Assembly (NCBI GenBank): GCA_900549415.1
Contig: URNX01000006.1
Location: 34,035-98,034, forward strand
DNA from: an uncultured bacterium
GTDB lineage: Bacteria; Verrucomicrobiota; Lentisphaeria; Victivallales; UBA1829
Direction of reading: 5' to 3'
Length of the DNA: 64,000 nt
The position numbers were made by a program, and so were the translations under genes. The number at the start of each line of letters is the position of its first letter. The first letter of the stretch is position 1. The notes below the pieces were generated by a model. That model did no database searches. It was given only the letters and a program-made list of their open reading frames with translations, and was not told the DNA's origin. Positions 51,319-60,300 of the stretch are shown piece by piece.

Positions 51319-53436
51319 ATGTACCCGTTTGAACTTGTTTCAGAATTCCCGTGCGGCGATATGACCGCCGTGTACCTGCGGAACGGCGAGACCGTCGGTT
51401 TCCTGATCGTTCCGACCGCGATGCGCGCGATGATCCCGCCGCATCAGGGGCCGCTCAACGACAGTCCGGCGGCGAGAGCTTATACAAAAGCGTGCGGAAG
51501 CAAAATAAATTCCATCAGCCTGGAACCGCTTCTCAACATCAAGCTCCGCGACAACACGACAGGCGGAAGCGGTGACTGCTGTTCGCTCAAGGCGCAGGAA
51601 ATAATGGGGACTTTGAAGTTCGCCGGACAGACCCGTGAGGGAAACGTGATCCGCACGCTTCTCCGTTCGGAAGAGGGACTCGAACTCACGCATGTCCTGA
51701 CTGTTCCGGAAAACGGTCATTTCTTTGAGGTTCACGCGGAATTTCGGAACGGTTCCGCAAAAGCGGTGACGCTCGAATTGATCGAAAGCTTCAACCTCGG
51801 GCTTCTCTCGCCCTTCCAGCGGGATGAGGGGAGCGGCAAGTACCGCATTCACCGTTTCCGCTCGTTCTGGAGCGCGGAAGGGCGGCCGGATGCGCAGTCC
51901 GCGGAATCGCTCGGGCTGGAGGCTTCCTGGAGCCGTTTCGCGGCGCGGAATCTCCGGTTCGGACAGAACAGCACGAAGGTCGTCAAGGAGTTCTTCCCCT
52001 CGATTGCATTTGAAGATACGGAGTTCGGCGTTGTCTGGGCGGCACAGGCCGGCGCGCTCGGACCATGGCAGATTGAACTCTTCCGCAGAAGCGATTTTCT
52101 GAATATTTCCGGCGGCTATCCGGATGATGAATTCTGCGGCTGGAACCGCAGGGTGGAATCAGGGGAAACCTTCCGTTCCATGCCGTGCGCCGTGACCTGC
52201 GTGCGCGGCAGTGTGGAAGACGCCATGCTGCGTCTGACGGAGCGTCCGCTGTGTCTGGCGGAAACGCATCCGGAGGCGGAGAAGGATTATCCGGTTCTCT
52301 TCAATGAATTCTGCACAACGTGGTGCAAGCCTTACCCTGAGAATTTGAACGCCGAAATTGAGCGTGTGAAGGGACTCGGTCTGCGCTATTTCGTGCTTGA
52401 CGACGGCTGGTTCACTGCGCTTGGCGACTGGGATTCGATCCGGACGGAATGTTACCCCGGCGGATTCGGCGCATTCATCGAGTCCATCCGCCGCGCCGGA
52501 ATGATTCCCGGTCTCTGGTTCGAAATGGAACATTGCCGGAGAGATTCCGCGCTCTTCCGGGAACATCCGGAGTACATGCTTACGCTCGGGGGCGAACCTG
52601 TTTCGGCGACCGGGCGTTTCATTCTCGATTTCCGCAGGCCGGCGGTCTGGGAATATATGGACCGCACCATGTGCAAGGTCGTCCGCGAGTACGGGATCGG
52701 CTACATCAAGATGGACTACAACTCGTCGTTCAAGCGTGCGGATACCGTGAACGGCTCGCCGGCGTACGCAACGGCGGAATACACGGAGAGCGTCCGCGCC
52801 TATTTCCGCCACCTGAAAGAACTGTTTCCTGAACTGGTTCTGGAACTCTGCGCTTCGGGCGGACATCGCTTGAGTCCGGACTGGATGAGCGTCGGGAATA
52901 TGGCGAGCTTCTCGGATGCGCACGAGTCGCTCGGGATTCCGCTGATCGGAGCGAACACCGCGCTTCAGATTCCCATGTCGCGGAACCAGATCTGGGCGAC
53001 GCTGCGCGACTATCATACGCCGGAATATCTCTGTTACCTGCTTGCTTCCGGCTTCCTCGGGAGACTTTGTCTTTCGGGCGAACCCTCGAAGCTGACGGAG
53101 GGAAACTTTGCTGTCGTCCGGGAGGGTGTCCGGTTCTACCAGAAGCATGTGCGTCGGTTTGTTGACCGCGGTTCTCTGCGGATTATGCGCCGCCTGCAGA
53201 GCGAATCTTACGAGCAGCCGGCTGGCTGGCAGGCGGTTTCACGCTCGGCGGAGAATGGCGGGCTTTATGTGATTCACGCGTTCGGAAATGCGCCGTCATC
53301 CATTGAGCTCCCGTGCATCGGAACTTTGGAAGCAGTGTACAAGCCCGAATCCGTTGTCGTTGAGGTTCTGGACGGCAGACTTTTTGTAAGCGGGCTGACG
53401 GACTTCAGCGGGCTTGCGGTTGTTACGAAAGTCTGA
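51319..53436 (+). CDS. Alpha-galactosidase (GH36)
   Basis: The product has 705 residues, starting at 51319 after AAAAGGA. There is no signal peptide, so it acts in the cytoplasm. An N-terminal beta-sandwich ('TREGNVIRTLLRSEEGLELT', 'KAVTLELIESFNLGLLSPFQ') precedes the (beta/alpha)8 barrel with 'NEFCTTWCKPYPENLNAEIE', 'FVLDDGWFTALGDWD' and 'PGLWFEMEHC'. The nucleophile is Asp466 in YIKMDYN and the acid/base is probably Asp533 in MASFSDAHES. 'LELCASGGHR' with the Cys-containing sugar-binding loop matches the family. It releases alpha-linked galactose from oligosaccharides. It is not in a visible sugar operon and converges with a transporter gene, the stops adjoining. Confidence 0.93.
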   Translation: MYPFELVSEFPCGDMTAVYLRNGETVGFLIVPTAMRAMIPPHQGPLNDSPAARAYTKACGSKINSISLEPLLNIKLRDNTTGGSGDCCSLKAQEIMGTLKFAGQTREGNVIRTLLRSEEGLELTHVLTVPENGHFFEVHAEFRNGSAKAVTLELIESFNLGLLSPFQRDEGSGKYRIHRFRSFWSAEGRPDAQSAESLGLEASWSRFAARNLRFGQNSTKVVKEFFPSIAFEDTEFGVVWAAQAGALGPWQIELFRRSDFLNISGGYPDDEFCGWNRRVESGETFRSMPCAVTCVRGSVEDAMLRLTERPLCLAETHPEAEKDYPVLFNEFCTTWCKPYPENLNAEIERVKGLGLRYFVLDDGWFTALGDWDSIRTECYPGGFGAFIESIRRAGMIPGLWFEMEHCRRDSALFREHPEYMLTLGGEPVSATGRFILDFRRPAVWEYMDRTMCKVVREYGIGYIKMDYNSSFKRADTVNGSPAYATAEYTESVRAYFRHLKELFPELVLELCASGGHRLSPDWMSVGNMASFSDAHESLGIPLIGANTALQIPMSRNQIWATLRDYHTPEYLCYLLASGFLGRLCLSGEPSKLTEGNFAVVREGVRFYQKHVRRFVDRGSLRIMRRLQSESYEQPAGWQAVSRSAENGGLYVIHAFGNAPSSIELPCIGTLEAVYKPESVVVEVLDGRLFVSGLTDFSGLAVVTKV

Positions 53437-54336
53437 TCAGCGTCTCAACTTGGCGAGCCGTTCGGCGAGCGGCTTGCCGAGGATGATCAGCGTCACAGCT
53501 GAAATGATGAGCAGGATTCCGATGCAAAGACGGAGCGTCAGCGGCTCTCCGAAGAGAAGAACGCTGAAGAATACCGCTGTCGCCGGTTCCAGCGCACCGA
53601 GAATCGCGGTCGGCGTCGGTCCGACGTACCGCACCGCGAGCGCGATAAACAGGAACGAAAGGTAGGTTGGCAGGAGTGCGAGCATGACGACATTCCCGAA
53701 TGCGAACCAGGACGGGATCGTCTGCAGATCGATCCCGCATCGGAGTCGGAGAAAAAAGACGGGCACTCCGAACAGAAGCACGTAGAAGGTCAGCGGCATT
53801 CCGGGAACTTCGCGGAGCTTCGTCTGTTTCACCGCGACCATGTAGACTGCGTAGGTGAGAGCCGAGAGCAGAACGAAAACAACGCCTTTCGTGCTCAGCG
53901 TCGCGCCGTCCTCGCCCTTGTAGAGCAGAGCGATTCCCGTGAGCGCAAGCACGATGCTGAAGATTGTCGCCGGAGTGACTTTTTCATGGAAACAGACCGC
54001 CATAATCACCGCGACCATGACGGGATAGACGAAGAGAATGGTTGATGCAATTCCCGCGCCCATGTAGTTGTATGAGAGAAACAGAAACAGCGAGGAGAAG
54101 CCGGTCAGCAGTCCGCCGGCGAAGAGCAGAAGCAGCATTTTCCCGCTGACGGCAAACGGTGTTTTCCGGATGAGCATCGTGATTCCAAGCATCGCGACTG
54201 CGAGCGCATAGCGGTAGAAGAGGACGGAATCCGCGGTGAGACCTTCTTTGTAGAGGGGCAGGGCGAACAGCGGATTCATGCCGTAGGTTGCCGCGGCGAC
54301 CGCTCCGTAAATCAGACCTTTGAATTTGTCGTTCAT
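53437..54336 (-). CDS. EamA/DMT-family transporter
   Basis: The product has 299 residues, starting at 54336 after AAAGGAAAC. Ten membrane helices are predicted by eye, in two five-helix EamA repeats: 'LIYGAVAAATYGMNPLFALP', 'YRYALAVAMLGITMLI' in the first and 'VVFVLLSALTYAVYMVAVKQ', 'TPTAILGALEPATAVFFSVL' in the second. These are inner-membrane carriers of metabolites, often amino-acid or nucleotide-sugar exporters; the substrate cannot be read here. It is 45 bases downstream of the peptide-modification cassette in the same direction with its own ribosome binding site, so it might be read through from it and serve as exporter, but this is speculative. Confidence 0.88.
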   Translation of the reverse strand: MNDKFKGLIYGAVAAATYGMNPLFALPLYKEGLTADSVLFYRYALAVAMLGITMLIRKTPFAVSGKMLLLLFAGGLLTGFSSLFLFLSYNYMGAGIASTILFVYPVMVAVIMAVCFHEKVTPATIFSIVLALTGIALLYKGEDGATLSTKGVVFVLLSALTYAVYMVAVKQTKLREVPGMPLTFYVLLFGVPVFFLRLRCGIDLQTIPSWFAFGNVVMLALLPTYLSFLFIALAVRYVGPTPTAILGALEPATAVFFSVLLFGEPLTLRLCIGILLIISAVTLIILGKPLAERLAKLRR

Positions 54337-54381
54337 GATGTTTCCTTTGAAGGTGGGAATATATCATGGAAAGAGGAAAAA

Positions 54382-55551
54382 TCAAGCTTTTTCCCCGCGG
54401 ACGCTTTTCCGCTTGCAGTCGAGCGCGTGAAGGTCGTCGAGCAGTGTGTAATAACTGCGGCTGCCCGGATCTTTCCGGAAGAGAAAATGGAAAAATGCCG
54501 CCGTTTTTCCGCAAAAATCCTTTATGACGCACCACAGGAACAGCGGGATGGAATTTTTCCGGATTCCGTATTTCCGCAGCATCCTGTGCGGATGCAGATA
54601 GATGTTCAGCCGTTTCTTGAACCATGACACGGAGATTTTTTCCGGCTTGTTCATCAGCTGTTCGTACGGGTCTTTGGTGAGTCTGTGCGCAGCGCCTCCG
54701 AGAGCGTGGATGAGCGCCGCCGCTTCGGGATCCTCCGCTTCGGGCGGGAGCATCCCGGCGGGGAAAAACTCCATCCACGCTCCGAGGAACAGATCGGGGG
54801 AGAAAACATCATGCCGCGTGGCAAGCTCCCGGACTTTCCCCCAGTCGGCCGTCTCTTTCTGAAGCAGGAAGCCCGCGTCCGGAAGAAGTTTCCAGGGCGG
54901 AACATGACGGAAATCGATGCTCGTTGCATGCGCGATGAGCAGAAGTAGATTCCATTCGGGCGGGAGCAGGTAAATTCCGGATTCGTCTTTTTTCAGATTC
55001 TCCCAGAGTTGCCGCGCGGTGAGATTGGAGACGTTCGGCAGTGTCCAATGCGGTTCCAGAGCGAGCCCATGACGGTAGAGCGGTTCAAAATGGTGTTCGC
55101 CGGGATTGGAATCGCGGTACTGACCGTAAGTTTTCCAGCCGTTCGCTTCCAGAAGAAGACGCGCGCGCTGAATGTCGTCCGGATGAAACAGAATATCCCA
55201 GTCGACGTGCGGACGGAGCGCGGAATCGGGGTAGAGCCGGAATGCCAGATCGAGTCCTTTGATCGGTGCAAAACGGATACGCTCTTTTGCCAGAAGATCA
55301 AAAAGCCGTTTCCGTTCCGCCAGTTCCAGCATGGCGCGTGCGGCTGCTGCACGGTACAGTTTCCCGAATTCCTGCGCGTACGGTTCGGGAAGCTCTTTGT
55401 AAAGTCTGCGGTAAAACAGCGTGCCGAGTTTGCGCTGCCGCGCCAGACGGCAGAGTTCTTCCCGCTCTTCGGCAGAAAAGGTTTTCCAAAGAGTGTCGCT
55501 TCCGCCGAAAACGAGCGAGCCGAGCAGAGTGTAGAATTTCGTTTCGTTCAT
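54382..55551 (-). CDS. Nucleotidyltransferase-fold protein (PF14907 type) of a peptide-modification cassette
   Basis: The product has 389 residues, and its start overlaps the preceding stop (ATGA). The N-terminal part is helical. The nucleotidyltransferase core reads 'RFAPIKGLDLAFRLYPDSAL' then RPHVDWDILFHPDD, with the paired acidic residues D-x-D (VDWDI) expected to bind metal. 'SNPGEHHFEPLYRHGLALEP' and 'HWTLPN' follow, as in the uncharacterised nucleotidyltransferase family PF14907. Members occur next to lasso-peptide and other RiPP genes, where some modify the precursor. It is the last gene of a five-gene operon with a small peptide, HprK-like kinase, PqqD-like protein and S24/S26-type peptidase. 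Confidence 0.8.
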   Translation of the reverse strand: MNETKFYTLLGSLVFGGSDTLWKTFSAEEREELCRLARQRKLGTLFYRRLYKELPEPYAQEFGKLYRAAAARAMLELAERKRLFDLLAKERIRFAPIKGLDLAFRLYPDSALRPHVDWDILFHPDDIQRARLLLEANGWKTYGQYRDSNPGEHHFEPLYRHGLALEPHWTLPNVSNLTARQLWENLKKDESGIYLLPPEWNLLLLIAHATSIDFRHVPPWKLLPDAGFLLQKETADWGKVRELATRHDVFSPDLFLGAWMEFFPAGMLPPEAEDPEAAALIHALGGAAHRLTKDPYEQLMNKPEKISVSWFKKRLNIYLHPHRMLRKYGIRKNSIPLFLWCVIKDFCGKTAAFFHFLFRKDPGSRSYYTLLDDLHALDCKRKSVRGEKA

Positions 55552-56081
55552 TTCTCCCCTTTCGGCAGACGGAATATGAGGCGGAAGAAGGGATTGCAGA
55601 AACGGATTGCGCCGTCCGGGCTCCGGTGCGCAGCGGTGACGCCAAAGCGGTTGTAGACGACCGTTTCCGCAAATGCGGTGCGGCGCAGTTCAAAGCGCCA
55701 GAAGAGCAGCCGTTCCAGAGAAGTGAACAGGCGCATCAGAGCGGCGCGGGTGCGGCGGCCGCGCTGATGTTTCCGGAAGTCCTTCATGCCTTGCGTTCCG
55801 GAATGAAAGCTGCGCGGGGCTCCGTCAAACGACGCGGCGGCGGCGACGCGCCGGAAGGGCTGTTCCGGTGTGAGCGGCTGCGGATCCGGAGCGGAATTGT
55901 TGTCGCCCTGCGTGGTGATGCGCGCACCGTCGATGCGGATGACACGATGCACATAGGGGCGTCCCGCTTCGATCGCGACAATATCGCCCGGGCGGAGCTC
56001 CGCGAACGGAACCGCTTCAAGCTGAAGCGTGTCGCCCGGGATGAAAACTCCCCGCATGCTGTCTCCTTTGTAGAAAATCAT
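55548..56081 (-). CDS. S24/S26-type (signal-peptidase-like) protein
   Basis: The product has 177 residues, starting three bases after the PqqD-like gene. The N-terminal 90 residues are S26/S24-like: YKGDSMRGVFIPGD carries the candidate nucleophile Ser8, then 'LRPGDIVAIEAGRPYVHRVI' has the His of the Ser-His type signal peptidases, and 'TTQGDNNSAPDP' is the family's third box. There is no transmembrane helix. The remaining 85 residues are basic and without known match. In similar cassettes this protein may trim the small peptide or its carrier. Catalytic activity is plausible from the conserved Ser and His but not proven. Confidence 0.75.
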   Translation of the reverse strand: MIFYKGDSMRGVFIPGDTLQLEAVPFAELRPGDIVAIEAGRPYVHRVIRIDGARITTQGDNNSAPDPQPLTPEQPFRRVAAAASFDGAPRSFHSGTQGMKDFRKHQRGRRTRAALMRLFTSLERLLFWRFELRRTAFAETVVYNRFGVTAAHRSPDGAIRFCNPFFRLIFRLPKGEK

Positions 56082-56084
56082 CGG

Positions 56085-56345
56085 TCAGTCGCCGGAGAGC
56101 AGCGCCTTTTCGCGCAGAATATTGAGAAACTTCGCGACGTCCTGACTTGCCTGTTTTTCGGAAGCGTCCGGAAATTCGGCGAGAAGGGCGCGGACGGCGT
56201 CGGCTCCGGTTCCTCCTTTTGCGAGAACATTCCAGACGATGACGCCGGTTCTGTTGAGGGAAATCGCCTTGTTGCGGTCGGGGTCGAACACGATTCCGGT
56301 TCCGTCAAATTCTTCGCGCATCATGGCAAAGGGATTGAGTTTCAT
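56085..56345 (-). CDS. PqqD-like peptide carrier (RRE)
   Basis: The product has 86 residues. The start at 56345 (MKLNPFAMMREEFDGTGIVF) overlaps the kinase stop and has GAAGGA upstream; the longer open frame upstream of it belongs to the kinase gene's other frame. It is a PqqD-type RiPP recognition element: 'NPFAMMREEFDGTGIVFDPD', 'KAISLNRTGVIVWNVLAKGG' and 'ASQDVAKFLNILREKALL', i.e. three strands then a three-helix winged bundle. Such proteins bind the leader of a ribosomal peptide and present it to modifying enzymes. The 32-residue product encoded at the start of this operon is the obvious partner. Confidence 0.85.
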   Translation of the reverse strand: MKLNPFAMMREEFDGTGIVFDPDRNKAISLNRTGVIVWNVLAKGGTGADAVRALLAEFPDASEKQASQDVAKFLNILREKALLSGD

Positions 56346-57196
56346 AGATAATCCTTCAGGGTTTGGGTGAGGTCCGCATCGAGATGTGCAAACATTCCGG
56401 CCGGCGGAAAGTGTCCGGAAAGCCGGGAGGCGACGCCGCGGACGGTCTCCAGCATCCGTTTCTGTTCCGGTTCCGGAAGCAGATTCGTCATGTAGGAGGT
56501 GAACAGAGTGCAGGCGCTGAGTATATTCATAAAATACTGCCATTCTGGAATCGGGCGGATGTTTTCCCTGACGGGGTCGCGCCCGATTGCGAAAATGCGG
56601 TTGAGAACGATGCGTTTTGAGAATGGAAAATATTCGCCCTCAATGGATTCCCTGCATCGGCTCCAGGTCGGGAGCGGGTGTGCGGCGATTTCATGATCGC
56701 CGTATTCGAGCAGAACCATGTCGTCGGCGGGGGCATTGCCTCCGGCTTCGCGCCAGCGGCGCGCGGTGGTGGATTTGCCGACTCCGCCTTGTCCGCAGAA
56801 GAGAAGTCCGCCTTTCGGTGTGTCGAGCAGAACTCCGTGGACGGGGATGATGTTCGTACCGCGCAGCATGGCGGAAGCGAAGGCGGCGGAGAGTCCCATG
56901 CTCCAGGAGGCGACAAGACTGCGGAATCTGGTTGTCAGTAATTCTTTTTTATAAACGGTTACATAAAAAACGAGAGAATCTCTGTTGAATGCGAGCTCTC
57001 CGTTTTCCCAGCGTTTGAGAAGCGTTGCATCTTCGGGAACGCTGTTGGAAAAGATGAGATTCGGAGATGTGCTCTCCGGTTCGGAAAGGGGAATTCCGGT
57101 AAAAGAGCTCATCCGCTCCAGCTGGAACGGATGAGTTTCGGTGGAATCCCGGAGGATAATCCGGTTTTCCGGTGTCTGCAAAGTCAAGTCTTGCAT
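56342..57196 (-). CDS. HPr-kinase-related protein (HprK C-domain-like)
   Basis: The product has 284 residues, 12 bases after the small-peptide gene. The N-terminal 100 residues are of unknown type ('LIFSNSVPEDATLLKRWENG', 'FYVTVYKKELLTTRFRSLVA'). The C-terminal part resembles the kinase domain of HPr kinase: 'IIPVHGVLLDTPKGGLLFCG' with the family His, P-loop GQGGVGKSTTARRW, and 'NAPADDMVLLEYGDHEIAA' with the paired Asp. HprK-related proteins of this kind occur in SynChlorMet-type and lasso-peptide (paeninodin) clusters, where the kinase phosphorylates the precursor. It has no HPr partner nearby. No strong ribosome binding site precedes it, so coupling to the peptide gene is likely. Confidence 0.8.
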   Translation of the reverse strand: MQDLTLQTPENRIILRDSTETHPFQLERMSSFTGIPLSEPESTSPNLIFSNSVPEDATLLKRWENGELAFNRDSLVFYVTVYKKELLTTRFRSLVASWSMGLSAAFASAMLRGTNIIPVHGVLLDTPKGGLLFCGQGGVGKSTTARRWREAGGNAPADDMVLLEYGDHEIAAHPLPTWSRCRESIEGEYFPFSKRIVLNRIFAIGRDPVRENIRPIPEWQYFMNILSACTLFTSYMTNLLPEPEQKRMLETVRGVASRLSGHFPPAGMFAHLDADLTQTLKDYL

Positions 57197-57208
57197 AAAA
57201 CAGGCAGA

Positions 57209-57307
57209 TCAGGGCTCGTCGCCCGTTCCGGAGTCTTCGTTGCCTCCGACGTAGACGGACATGTCGAGTTCCTCTGCGGCGGGAGCTTCGTACTTCTTTT
57301 CTTCCAT
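57209..57307 (-). CDS. 32-residue small peptide, putative precursor of the modification cassette
   Basis: ATG at 57307, stop TGA at 57209-57211, with a clear AAAGGA site seven bases upstream. The N-terminal part is leader-like (KKYEAPAAEELDMSVYV); 'KKYE.P..EE' starts are common in short RiPP-type precursors that share clusters with PqqD proteins. A Gly-Gly follows at residues 21-22, and the end is acidic and short (NEDSGTGDEP) with one Ser and one Thr, possible phosphorylation sites for the adjacent kinase. It is the first gene of the operon, directly upstream of the kinase, PqqD-like, peptidase-like and nucleotidyltransferase genes. That it is a precursor is inferred from this context. Confidence 0.75.
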   Translation of the reverse strand: MEEKKYEAPAAEELDMSVYVGGNEDSGTGDEP

Positions 57308-57331
57308 ATTGGTATCCTTTCGGAGTTATGC

Positions 57332-57357
57332 GCCGCCCGGCGTAGAAACCGGGCGGC
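57332..57357 (-). promoter_or_regulatory. GC-rich hairpin between the giant protein gene and the peptide cassette
   Basis: GCCGCCCGG (57332-57340) pairs with CCGGGCGGC (57349-57357) with an 8-base loop, 7 bases after the giant gene's stop and 24 bases before the peptide start. No T-run follows on the minus strand, so it may be an mRNA-stabilising or attenuating element rather than a terminator. No separate promoter is visible in the 57 bases, so the cassette may be transcribed together with the giant gene. Confidence 0.5.
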
Positions 57358-57364
57358 ACGTTTG

Positions 57365-60300
57365 TTACGCGAGCTTGCCGATGAGCAGAGACTTCTGGTC
57401 GTCGCCGAGACCGAGCTTGACGCCCAGTTCGGAGTTGCACCATGCCCCTGCCGCGGCATCCCAGGATGCGGCGTATTCCGAACCGTTCAGGAAGAACGAG
57501 ACGGAGCCCGCTTTATCCCAGCCGGCGATCATCGAATCTTTCGCGCCGTTGATGGCGGTCCAGTCGGAGCTGTTGTCCCAGCCGTCGAGTCCGAAGGCAA
57601 GTTTATCGCCCTCGAAGCTGTTGAGTCCGGCGTTGATGTTCAGTTCCGTTCCGAAACCGAAGTTCCATTCGCTGACGTTCGAGACATCGAGTCTGACGCT
57701 CGTGAAGGTCATGTTTGTTCCCTCGGAGAAGTTGAGGGTCTTGAACATGATCAGCTCGGCGTTGAAGTCGCCCTGGAAGTTTGCAAATTCGACGATGCGG
57801 TCGCCGGAGACATAGGTCTGCTCCGTGTAACCGCTTGCCGTATTGTAGTATCCGGCCGCGTTGCTGTCGCCGATGAGCTTGGTGGTGAAGTTCAGGTTGC
57901 TGCCTGCGCCGGTGACCTTGACATTGATGTCGCCGTAGATGCGTCCCGTTCCGCGGGAGCCTGCGGTGACCATGTTGTTGAAGGTTATCGTGTTGACGGA
58001 GGCGTCAATCGTCAGATTGATGTCGCCGACAATCTTGGTCTGAGCAGTGTACTCGTTCTCCAGCTGTGTGAAGCAGCCGCCGTAGACTCGTTTTACGAAC
58101 GTGCCGCCGTTGATCGTCATGTTGACATCGCCGTTCAGAACTGCTTCATCGAAGGGGTTCTGAGCGTAGAAGTACATGCCGCCGGCAACCTGTTTTTCAA
58201 AGTCGCCGCCGTTGATCGTCAGCGTGACGTTGCCGTTGCGGCGGATGGATCCGCTGATCTGGCTGTCTGCACCGATCAGGTGCGATCTGAACGTTCCTCC
58301 GTTGACCGTGACATTGGTGTCGCCGTCGACAGTGCGGCGGTTGTCGACGCCGTCGTTGACTCTGGTTCCGGCTGTGATGACGCCCGTGTAGGTTGCATCG
58401 CCTTCGAGAACCGTCTTCACCGCTTCGAGTGCGGTCTTGCTTATCGTTCCGCCCACGATGTGGATGAGGAGCGGGTTGACCGCTTTCGCCTCTTCGACTG
58501 TTCCGAACGCGTTGGTGCCGATGGTGTAGGTGTTGCCGTTGTAGTCAACGGTTTCGCCCTGACCCTTGCCGGCCCAGCCGCTGCTGACGTAGACTTCGGC
58601 GGAGAGGTTTTCCGTCAGGTACAGCGTGTTGCCGTCGTATCTGAGGTAGCCCTTGTACTTGTCGTAGAAGTCCTGACCGACGATGCTGATGACGGCGGTT
58701 TCGTCGAGCGTGGTGTCGTTGACCACAACGAGCGCGTGTTCCTTGTTGTCGAATCCGGTCATGTCGATCGTGATCGAGCTGGAGGTCGCGTCGAAGCTGC
58801 CCATCTTCAGGGAGGCGTTCCAGTTCAGGTTGAAGTCGTTCCTGTTGATGAAGGTTCCGACATCAAGAGAGGAGCCGGAGCCGACGGAGATCGAACCGGT
58901 GTTCGTGAAGTTTCCGCCAACCGTCAGCGTGGAGTCGTTCTGCATTGAGAGGTTTCCATTGAGAATGAAATCTTTCGCCGCAGACATTTTACTCGTGGAG
59001 AGAGTCGTGTCGGAGAATGTTTTCAGTTCAATGTTCCAGTCTGCCGCGACCGTGGAGTTTTCGACGTTGAAGGAGAAGATTCCGTCGTCGCCGTTCTGCG
59101 CATCCTGTCCGAGAACGATGGAGTTCTTGGCATGGACATCCGCTTTGTTCTTTACGTTGAAGGTAAAGTCGCAGCTTGCATTTCCGGCGGTCGCTTCCTG
59201 GATGTGTCCGACATCCAGCTTGGCGTTGTCGACATTCAGGATGGAGCCCGGAGCCTGGAAGTTGAGGAACGAGTGCATGATGTTCGTGACAACCGCCTTG
59301 TCCGTGATGTTCACGAATGCGGGACCGCGGACTTTGGAGCTGTTCGGAGCATAACCGACGGTGAATGCGGCGCCGTTCAGATTCAGGGTTGCTTCGGAAT
59401 CGAAGTCCGTGCCGTTTTTGCCAATGACGTTCATCATTCCGCGGACCACGTATCCGCCGCCTCCGTTGCCGTTTCCGGTGAGCGAACCGCCCTTGGAAGC
59501 GTCGATGTTGATCAGCGTGCCTTCTTTGACGTTCAGAGTTTTGGCAATGACTTTTCCGTTGACATTCAGCGTGATCAGGTGAGCCGGAGCCTGCGCGGTT
59601 CCGTCGGCGTTCAGTTTTATCTGTTTGCCGGCTTCCGTGCTTCCGGTCTGCCAGTCTTTCTGAGCCGCGCGAACTTGGAGCCAGTCGTACTGCTGGTTGC
59701 CTTCGAGGGTGATGGTGTAGTCGGCATCAATCGTTGCTTCATCGGCAACGCCGTACTCGAAGGTTGAGTCTTTGCTGAGAACCGCATAATCATCGCCCGC
59801 GGCCGTACTGCGGATCACAACATTTTTCCCGCCGATGAAGCGATGGATGGCTGAGGTCGCATTGCCGTCCGTGAAGTCGCCCGCGCCGATTTCCACTTCG
59901 GTGGTGACGTTTTCCTCGAACTGCGCCCAGAGGGCGGTTCCGTTGTCGAATGCGTTGACTCCTTTGTAGAAGTCGGTTCCGGCCTCGGTTACGGCATCGC
60001 CGAATGCAATCGAACTCCAGCTTGTATTGCCCTTGAGGATTTCCTTCGAAGCATCGGAGAAGAGAACATCGCCGTCATCGCCGCGATAGACATACTTGCT
60101 GTCGATGTTGTTGACGATGATTTCCGCTCCGTTGATGCTGTCGAGATCAATGACCTTGACGGTTCCGCCCTGGTAGGAGCCGCCGTCAACGGCGAATTCG
60201 CCGTTGTTGGTCAGCGCGCCCGCCTTGAAGGAAACATTTTTTCCTGCCTTGACGTTGATCTTGCCGGTGGCTTCGTTGAGGAGGTCGCCGACCGTGATGC

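Noticed and set aside
54382..57307. Considered as a lasso-peptide cluster
   Set aside because: There is no asparagine-synthetase-like cyclase (C protein) and no B2-type transglutaminase-like protease in the window, so the more general peptide-modification label is used.
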